IMG/VR virus record: IMGVR_UViG_3300028392_000084
Coordinates: 1 to 52,692 of that record
Origin: a virus
Direction: 5' to 3' (one strand)
Length of the DNA stretch: 52,692 nt
Shown here: positions 46,872 through 52,692 of the stretch, one piece after another
Position numbering within the stretch: position 1 is the stretch's first letter
How the letters are laid out: the number at the start of each line of letters is the position of its first letter
Notes under the pieces: generated by a model
Told to the model about the DNA's origin: nothing
Databases searched by the model: none
Seen by the model: the letters and a program-made list of their open reading frames with translations, nothing else
Program-made: the position numbers and the translations under genes

Positions 46872-49529
46872 ATGGCAATAAACTTCTTTGATCAAAGCAT
46901 ACCATTCTGGAATACAAATACCACATATGCTCAATACGAAATAGTAAGCTATTTGGGTATAATTTACTCGTCAAAATCCAGTCAGGCCGGTAATAATCCA
47001 GCCTCTGATATAACAAATACCTACTGGGCTTTAGCAGGTGGCGGTGGAGTTCCTAATGGTTTGGTAGGCACCACCACTGTTTCAGCCATGAAAGTGGTGT
47101 ATGCAACCTCTACCGGAACAATTCAGCATGCTGATTATAGCACAGAATTAACCACAACTGCCATAGGTATTTCTACTTATGGTAATACCACTGGTCTGAC
47201 TGTGGCCTATCAACCCTCAGGTCTTTTAAAGTCTTTCTCTACTGGAATGACTCCGGGTCTTCCGCTTTTCTTGGGCGCAAGCGGAGCAGTTATCACTGAT
47301 CCTACAACCATTCCTATTGGCTATTATCGTGTTATGATTGGATACGCCATAAACGCTACTGATATCATGATAAACCTTTCAGAGCCAGTACAAGTGTTGG
47401 CAAATAACGTGGTAAAGGTTGGACTAGGACGAGTTACTCAATGGCCTATTACCACAGCCTCTCTTCCGTCTAACATGATTCCTCTGGATGGTCGAGCAAT
47501 TAGCATGACGTTTTATGCAGACTTATACGCTCTTTGGGGTACCACCTATGGCACTGGAGACGGTACTTCCACATTCAATGTGATTGATTGGACCTCTCTT
47601 AATGTTAAGGACAGCACTGGAACAACCGTTGGTTATTGGGTAGTGCAGGCTTTTCCTGATACTGTTATTGTGAACCCCACAGCAGTTGCATCAGCAACCT
47701 CTTATATTCCCAACGGAGATTTTGAGAATTCCACCACCGGCTGGGCAACCTATTATAACGGCTCAGCCACGGCCTCACCAAATGGTACTATAACCGGTAC
47801 TGCCACCAATCTTAACTTTGCAAGAAATACCACCACTCCGCTATTTGGAACAGGTGATTTTAAACTCAATCAGACTGGCACCTCAAAAGGCGCAGGTTTA
47901 ACCTATGATTTCACTCTGGATCCTGGGCTTTTTGGTCAGGTAATGTCACTAAGTTTTTATTATAAGACCATTGATGTAAGTGGAACAGCCTATGTGGATA
48001 GTGATTTTTCAGTATTTTTATATGATATAACAAACTCGTCTTTTATTCCCCTTTCTACGAGCGGTATTTCAAGAAGTACCAGTGCTAGTAAGTTTTATTC
48101 AAGTTGGTTTCCTAGTACCTCAACACGTTACAGAATATTTATTCATCAAACATCAACCACCACTGGAGTTTATTCTCTAGAGGTGGACAGAGTTGATGTA
48201 TCTCCTCAGACCACCCCCAATGCGGCGGCGGTGGGGGGATGGAATACTTATACTCCTAGCATTGTTGACTCTGGTGGAACTTCTGTTTTATCAGCTTCTC
48301 CAAATGTTAATGTTGGGTACTGGAGGCGTGTTGGGTCTAACATGGAAGTTAGATTCGCATATTATCATCAAACTACTGTTGGAACACTTGGTGCGGCTGG
48401 AAATTATAGAATTAAGATTCCATCTGGTTACACAATAGATTCTTCATTTACCAGTGGTAGTGGTAATAGTGCTGTTGCTGTTGGAGTAGCATCCGGAGAC
48501 CTTGGTGGAGGAACATTAACTAATTTTACCTTAGGATTAGAACCAAGCTATAATGGTGTTAGGGCTGGTAATTTAACTGGCACTCAATTTGCTAGTGGTG
48601 GCAATTTCCAAATGAACACCGCATATCTTTCAATAAATGGTTCGTTTACCGTCCCCATCGCCCAGTGGACGACCAACATTAACCTTGCAACTGATTTTCG
48701 TGAATACGCTTGGAACTCATCTGCTACAACTGCCAATGATACAACAAGTTTTTCAAATGGAGTAGGCGGAGTTCTACTTCAATCTTTTGCACCAACGCTG
48801 TTGGTTGCAGTTACAAAATATGTTCAGTTCACTAGACCGATACAAATCACTGATGACTTGATTCTTGAAGTTGATACATCTTCTGGTGGTTGGGTAGACG
48901 CAAGAAACTTAGGCTATGGTTTTCAAGAAAATGATGCTGGCACAACCTATTATGGTTTTACTCTTAGTCAGATTTCCACCACTCAAGTCTCTGTAAACTT
49001 TTACTCAAAAGCCAATAAAAGCACAGCATGGTCAACACTAACTGCTAGAAAATGGCGTGTCCGCAAGGTGTCCAATGGGAACATGGCTGAGGTGCCGCCG
49101 GTGGTTCATGCATTTGCCTTTGGAAATACTGGACAATCAATTCCTAACAATACTGTGACAAATGTAAACTATTCCACTAAGGTAGAAGATACGCATTCTG
49201 CACTTAGTTTAAGTGGTGGAGTGTTTACAGCCCCCATTTCTGGTCTATATCAAGTTGTGCATAAAGTTGTTTGGTATGCTCCTTCAGTAACATTTACAGA
49301 CGTTCGACATATTGTTTACGTGTCCGGTACGGCGAAAGATATGAATTTAACTACCTTTACGGCATCTGCAAGTGGATACCAAACTACGTCAATTACCTCG
49401 CTTCTCAGGGTTCTTGCAGGGCAGACAATTACTGCTACAGTATACCAAATATCAACAGCGGCAAGAACACTTCAAAACGACACGTCAAATCAATTTACTT
49501 CAATTGATGTCACAAGGATCGGCTCATGA
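46872..49529 (+). CDS. Tail fibre with CBM-like, collar-like and C1q-like domains (885 aa)
   Basis: Order of parts: a CBM5/12-like unit (IPFWNTNTTYAQYEIVSYLG...TYWALAGG, residues 10-57); a collar-like region with VTQWPITTASLPSNMIPLDGRAI; a carbohydrate-binding-like jelly roll (YIPNGDFENSTTGW...LEVDRVDVSPQ, about 275-450); a shaft with VPIAQWTTNINLATDF; and a C-terminal C1q/TNF-like domain (STKVEDTHSALSL...GLYQVVHKVVWY, about 760-885). The jelly roll and shaft parts are shared with the fibre at 50700. It is probably a receptor-binding fibre. The start is leaderless-like. The last codons overlap a small ORF (ATGA). Confidence 0.85.
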   Translation: MAINFFDQSIPFWNTNTTYAQYEIVSYLGIIYSSKSSQAGNNPASDITNTYWALAGGGGVPNGLVGTTTVSAMKVVYATSTGTIQHADYSTELTTTAIGISTYGNTTGLTVAYQPSGLLKSFSTGMTPGLPLFLGASGAVITDPTTIPIGYYRVMIGYAINATDIMINLSEPVQVLANNVVKVGLGRVTQWPITTASLPSNMIPLDGRAISMTFYADLYALWGTTYGTGDGTSTFNVIDWTSLNVKDSTGTTVGYWVVQAFPDTVIVNPTAVASATSYIPNGDFENSTTGWATYYNGSATASPNGTITGTATNLNFARNTTTPLFGTGDFKLNQTGTSKGAGLTYDFTLDPGLFGQVMSLSFYYKTIDVSGTAYVDSDFSVFLYDITNSSFIPLSTSGISRSTSASKFYSSWFPSTSTRYRIFIHQTSTTTGVYSLEVDRVDVSPQTTPNAAAVGGWNTYTPSIVDSGGTSVLSASPNVNVGYWRRVGSNMEVRFAYYHQTTVGTLGAAGNYRIKIPSGYTIDSSFTSGSGNSAVAVGVASGDLGGGTLTNFTLGLEPSYNGVRAGNLTGTQFASGGNFQMNTAYLSINGSFTVPIAQWTTNINLATDFREYAWNSSATTANDTTSFSNGVGGVLLQSFAPTLLVAVTKYVQFTRPIQITDDLILEVDTSSGGWVDARNLGYGFQENDAGTTYYGFTLSQISTTQVSVNFYSKANKSTAWSTLTARKWRVRKVSNGNMAEVPPVVHAFAFGNTGQSIPNNTVTNVNYSTKVEDTHSALSLSGGVFTAPISGLYQVVHKVVWYAPSVTFTDVRHIVYVSGTAKDMNLTTFTASASGYQTTSITSLLRVLAGQTITATVYQISTAARTLQNDTSNQFTSIDVTRIGS

Positions 49530-49651
49530 GCATTGAACTGGTAGAAACTTCACTTGGTGAGATGATGGCATTTTGGCAATTAAAAATATTAAAAGAAAAG
49601 GAATTAATTAAATGTATATTGAGAATACAAGTTCATTTAAGAACCGAATAA
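49526..49651 (+). CDS. Small ORF (41 aa) starting MSIEL, overlapping fibre stop
   Basis: The ATG at 49526 overlaps the fibre stop as ATGA, which is typical of coupled translation. The frame reads MSIELVETSLGEMMAFWQLKIL and then runs into the next fibre gene. The same overlap and MSIEL start recur after the paralogous fibre at the end of the window, so the ORF start is conserved. It may be a real small protein, or the head of a longer gene cut by insertion of the following fibre. Confidence 0.45.
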   Translation: MSIELVETSLGEMMAFWQLKILKEKELIKCILRIQVHLRTE

Positions 49652-50679
49652 TAAATGGTGACTTCCGCATCTGGCAGAGAGGTACTAGCGTAGCGGGTAC
49701 CGCTACGACTCAATCCACAAAGCTATACCAACCCGATAGATTTTTTGTAATCTACGCTGGTCTTACTTCTACTACTGCAATTACTCTTGCCAAATCGAGC
49801 ATGACAATAAACTCAATTTCAAAAATATCAGCAAGAGCAACAAAAAGTGCAATTGCTGGTAGCGTCCTGACGGGTGGGAACTTTATGCAAGGTCTTTCCT
49901 ATATCCTTGAGGACTATGATTCTTTTTCACTTAATGGTCAGAAAGTAACCCTGTCTTTTTGGTTTAATGCCACGGTAGCAGGAACGTATTCAATTGCAAT
50001 AAGAAACAGTGCCAATACAAACTGTTTGGTGACCACCTTTACTGTCTCGGCTTCTACTCCTACAAAGATATTCAAGACTTTTACAGTACCCTCTACGTTT
50101 ACTACCAGTACGCCAACAGGGGCTTCTGGGCTTGAAATAAATATTGGCTCATATGCGGGAACCGCAGGTACATATGCTACCTCCACTTTAGACTCTTTCG
50201 CTTCAGGAAACTTCATCGCCTCTACAACTACTACCAACTGGTTGGCCAATGCTACAGCGGACTTCATAGAAATAGCTCAAGTACAACTAGAACAGGGTGA
50301 TACAGCAACAGACTTTGAGTCACGACCATATCAGGTGGAGTTAGCTCTGTGTCAGAGGTACTATGAGCAAGCCTTATTAGCAGACTCTTCAGGTGGTGGT
50401 ATATATGGAGTTTGTAAAATAATTGTAGCAATGACAACAGCTGCTCTTCCCGGGCTTCAATGGAGAGTTCAAAAAAGAGTAACTCCTACTACAGTAATAT
50501 TATATAGTAGAAATAATACTGCTAATGCTGTATCTTCAGTGAACACCGGGGGAGACATAACTGGAGTTACTATGTCTAATATAAGTGCTTTTGGTTGTCA
50601 AACTATTGGTTCATCACCTGCTGGGTTTACTACTGGATTAGCATATGAAGTATATTACACTTGTAATGCTGACTTCTAA
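49612..50679 (+). CDS. Tail fibre / receptor-binding-like protein (355 aa)
   Basis: The product begins with the frequent fibre-tip module FKNRIINGDFRIWQRGTS...YQPDRFFV. It has a central carbohydrate-binding-like jelly roll (LNGQKVTLSFWFNATVAGTYSIAIRNS) and the marker VQLEQGDTATDFESRPYQVELALCQRYYE, which closes this module in many phage fibres. The C-terminal 100 residues are unique, Gly/Ser/Thr-rich. AAGGAA lies before the ATG. It sits between two paralogous fibres, which suggests insertion of an alternative tip gene. Confidence 0.82.
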   Translation: MYIENTSSFKNRIINGDFRIWQRGTSVAGTATTQSTKLYQPDRFFVIYAGLTSTTAITLAKSSMTINSISKISARATKSAIAGSVLTGGNFMQGLSYILEDYDSFSLNGQKVTLSFWFNATVAGTYSIAIRNSANTNCLVTTFTVSASTPTKIFKTFTVPSTFTTSTPTGASGLEINIGSYAGTAGTYATSTLDSFASGNFIASTTTTNWLANATADFIEIAQVQLEQGDTATDFESRPYQVELALCQRYYEQALLADSSGGGIYGVCKIIVAMTTAALPGLQWRVQKRVTPTTVILYSRNNTANAVSSVNTGGDITGVTMSNISAFGCQTIGSSPAGFTTGLAYEVYYTCNADF

Positions 50680-50699
50680 TAGAAAAGGACTAATATAAT

Positions 50700-52670
50700 A
50701 TGGCTAACCTATTCAATCAGTATCCACCACCACAGTCAGTAACCAGTTCCACAAGTAGTTCATCTTCAACCGGAGTTAACTATCTTACTAACGGGCTATT
50801 TGAGACTGACATCAGTGGATACGCCAAGTATACTGACACAGCTCAATCAACTCCGGTCACTGGAGCTGGTACGTTTACTGGTAGCAATCTTACCATAGCG
50901 CGTAATACCACATCTCCGCTATTCAGTACCGGAGACATGTTGATCTCCAAGACCGCAGTGGGATCGCTGCTGGGATTTGGTGTAAGCTATGACTTTACTC
51001 TGGACAGCGGTATTACCAGTCAGATAATGAGTATTGAGCTATTTAGTAAACTACAAAGTGGTACTTATACAGACGGTGAGCTAGGTGTGTTTCTTTATGA
51101 CAAGACCAACGCTGCGTTTATTCCGCTAAGCATGCAGAATATAACTGCCACCACCAGTGGTAGTAATCGCTTTTATGCGTCCTTTTTTCCCAGCACCAGT
51201 ACCTCTTATAGACTCATCTTTCATAATACCATTGCCAATACAACCACCTCTTGGGCAGTACAGGTTGACAGAATCATAATTGCTCCTCAGACCACACCCA
51301 ATGCGGCGGCGGTGGGGGGATGGACGGCTTATACGCCTAGTTGGACTTCTTCTGGGACACAACCGGCAATCGGCAATGGTACTATTGTTGGTCAATACCG
51401 ACGAATTGGACAAAACATATCTTGTCGAATTGCACTTACGACAGGATCAAGTACAACCTATGGAACAGGAGACTATCTGTTTTCCTTGCCTAGCGGATTA
51501 ACCATTGATACATCGTTCCAAGCCGTCGGTGATGACTTTGAAACAATTTCGTCAGCCAGCCTTTTGCAGTCTGCTACTACAAGATTTTTGGGCACTGTTA
51601 AAGCAAGAACCACAACAACGGTTATCGTACAAACACCGACAACGACATCAACCGTTGCTGTTGCGCCTGTTGCAAATAACGTTCCACTAGGCCCAACATC
51701 TCCTGCCACGTGGACGGGTGCGGGCAACCAGTTCAACTTGGAGTTCTCCGTCCCCATCGCCCAGTGGACCACCAACATCAACTTGGCGACGGATTTTACG
51801 GAGTATGCTTACAATACAGATACGACCACAACCGCAGGGGCAACGGCAACAACTGGTTCTGTAAGTGGTAGGGATGGGGCAAACTTTATTGCAATAGACA
51901 GTGTTACCGTTGCGTCTCAGACAATTAAGGAAGTGGTGTTTTCCAGAGCAATTCAAGACACTGACAAAATCCTAATCGAGCTAAGAGACCCTACCAGTGG
52001 TAGGTGGGTAATACCCTCTGACATTGATTGGGCGAATAGGTCTGCCAATAGTGCGATCTACGGTATAGACGTGTTTCCTCATCCCACAGATTCTTTCCGA
52101 GCAAGAGTACGTTTTGGTAACGCAGGAAGGACTGCGTATAATGGGGCTTACGGCGCAACAAACTCTCAGGCCTGGTCTGGTGTAACAACTTGGAAATGGC
52201 GTGTCCGCAAGGTGTCCAATGGGAACATGGCTGAGACTCCTCCGGTGGTGAGGGCTGAGTATACTGTTAGTCCTACTGCCGCAATTGTTCCAACATCTAG
52301 CTTAACATTGCTTACAGGTGCCTCTTCAACTGTTGTAAAAGTTGAAGATACAAACTCTATGGTATCCACATCTGGCACTATTACAGTCACTATACCAATA
52401 AGCGGTGTTTACCTATTTGATTTATCTTTCCAAGCAACTGTTGCATCAAGCACATCAGGATCATTTTATGTAACACTTTACAAAGCCGCTTCTTACTACA
52501 GAACAATTTTTGTTTCACCAATTGGAAATACTATTGGATGTGAAGGTGGTGGATCTACTACAATGAGATGTTTAGCTGGTGATTCAATAACATTTGCACA
52601 AAAAGCTGTAAATAACACTTCTGGAAACTTTGCGGCATACAGAATTACTTCGGCAAGGATCGGCTCATGA
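50700..52670 (+). CDS. Tail fibre, paralogue of the 46872 fibre (656 aa)
   Basis: Lacks the CBM- and collar-like start of its paralogue and begins with a Ser/Thr-rich linker. The jelly-roll part (YLTNGLFETDISGYAKY...VDRIIIAPQTTPNAAAVGGW), the shaft VPIAQWTTNINLATDFTEYAYN and WKWRVRKVSNGNMAE elements, and a C-terminal C1q/TNF-like domain (STVVKVEDTNSM...SGVYLFDLSFQATV) follow in the same order. Three patches are almost identical at DNA level to the other fibre. AAAGGA precedes the ATG. It ends with the same codons (ARIGS) overlapping ATGA. Confidence 0.85.
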   Translation: MANLFNQYPPPQSVTSSTSSSSSTGVNYLTNGLFETDISGYAKYTDTAQSTPVTGAGTFTGSNLTIARNTTSPLFSTGDMLISKTAVGSLLGFGVSYDFTLDSGITSQIMSIELFSKLQSGTYTDGELGVFLYDKTNAAFIPLSMQNITATTSGSNRFYASFFPSTSTSYRLIFHNTIANTTTSWAVQVDRIIIAPQTTPNAAAVGGWTAYTPSWTSSGTQPAIGNGTIVGQYRRIGQNISCRIALTTGSSTTYGTGDYLFSLPSGLTIDTSFQAVGDDFETISSASLLQSATTRFLGTVKARTTTTVIVQTPTTTSTVAVAPVANNVPLGPTSPATWTGAGNQFNLEFSVPIAQWTTNINLATDFTEYAYNTDTTTTAGATATTGSVSGRDGANFIAIDSVTVASQTIKEVVFSRAIQDTDKILIELRDPTSGRWVIPSDIDWANRSANSAIYGIDVFPHPTDSFRARVRFGNAGRTAYNGAYGATNSQAWSGVTTWKWRVRKVSNGNMAETPPVVRAEYTVSPTAAIVPTSSLTLLTGASSTVVKVEDTNSMVSTSGTITVTIPISGVYLFDLSFQATVASSTSGSFYVTLYKAASYYRTIFVSPIGNTIGCEGGGSTTMRCLAGDSITFAQKAVNNTSGNFAAYRITSARIGS

Positions 52671-52692
52671 GTATTGAACTGGCTATAACGAT
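52667..52692 (+). CDS. Start of a small ORF (MSIELAI..), cut by window end
   Basis: The ATG overlaps the fibre stop as ATGA, and the first residues MSIEL repeat those of the ORF at 49526. Only eight codons are visible. Confidence 0.4.

Larger units (their letters stand above)
48201..52234 (+). repeat. Near-identical GC-rich patches shared by two fibre genes
   Basis: Pairs: 48203-48242 with 51284-51323 (CAATGCGGCGGCGGTGGGG core), 48649-48680 with 51749-51780 (GTCCCCATCGCCCAGTGGA), and 49050-49091 with 52193-52234 (42 bp, identical as far as read). The flanking DNA is clearly diverged. Confidence 0.85.

Noticed and set aside
1-52692. CRISPR array, tRNA genes, integrase or attachment site
   Set aside because: No regular spaced repeats, cloverleaf-like sequence, recombinase motif or flanking direct repeat was seen on reading the window.

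Overview
The window is a 52.7 kb piece of an AT-rich tailed bacteriophage genome with a T4-like (contractile-tail, myovirus-type) head module. Support for this comes from a large terminase, portal, a fused prohead protease/scaffold, a gp23-like major capsid protein, (L/I)xE|(A/G) prohead cleavage sites, an Hsp20, a DUF6267-type protein, two sigma-factor-like genes, a sliding-clamp-like gene, and very large collar-bearing tail fibres. The host cannot be named from the sequence. Shine-Dalgarno sites, a lipobox lipoprotein and two spanin-like membrane coiled-coil proteins suggest a host with an outer membrane. No rRNA, tRNA, CRISPR array, insertion sequence or integrase was seen.

Layout. 1-4.5 kb: end of an acidic protein, a Cas4/RecB-like nuclease, terminase (minus strand), then a compact cobalamin-riboswitch-like leader in front of a DUF6580 membrane transporter. 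4.5-7.1 kb: zinc-ribbon protein, acidic core-like protein and a beta-rich structural protein. 7.1-11.3 kb (minus): sliding clamp, sigma-like factor and DUF6267/KxDG protein. 11.3-15 kb: deaminase, second sigma-like factor, two coiled-coil membrane proteins encoded in overlapping frames, lytic transglycosylase, RecU-like resolvase and zinc ribbon. 15-22.9 kb: portal, protease-scaffold, internal head protein, major capsid protein, HNH nuclease and a virion-like protein. 23-29 kb: lipase, a paralogue of the 6.4 kb structural protein, small proteins, and a tightly packed operon of unrecognised proteins. 29-33.6 kb: mini collar protein, Hsp20, BMP/PnrA-like lipoprotein, DUF932 protein, and a nucleotidyltransferase fused to head-protein motifs. 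33.7-52.7 kb: tail-fibre locus with a 2,493-residue fibre and several fibre paralogues.

Two recurrent promoter-like signals are visible. TTTACA-N16/17-TATATT stands before nuclease, deaminase, sigma-like, DUF932 and small accessory genes. TACTAA(A/T/C)TA stands before most structural genes and resembles the T4 late -10 element TATAAATA. In five genes of both classes the -10-like hexamer ends exactly 6 nt before an ATG that has no Shine-Dalgarno, which predicts leaderless mRNAs. Most transcription units end in near-identical GGAGCC-N4-GGCTCC-T6 terminators.

The most unusual elements are: (1) a riboswitch with the conserved cobalamin core whose L5-like loop is complementary to the Shine-Dalgarno of a transporter gene; (2) two membrane coiled-coil proteins read from the same DNA in two frames, from overlapping GTGTG start codons behind one Shine-Dalgarno; (3) a nutrient-binding BMP lipoprotein with its own promoter; (4) tandem fibre repeats that are identical in protein but recoded at most codons.
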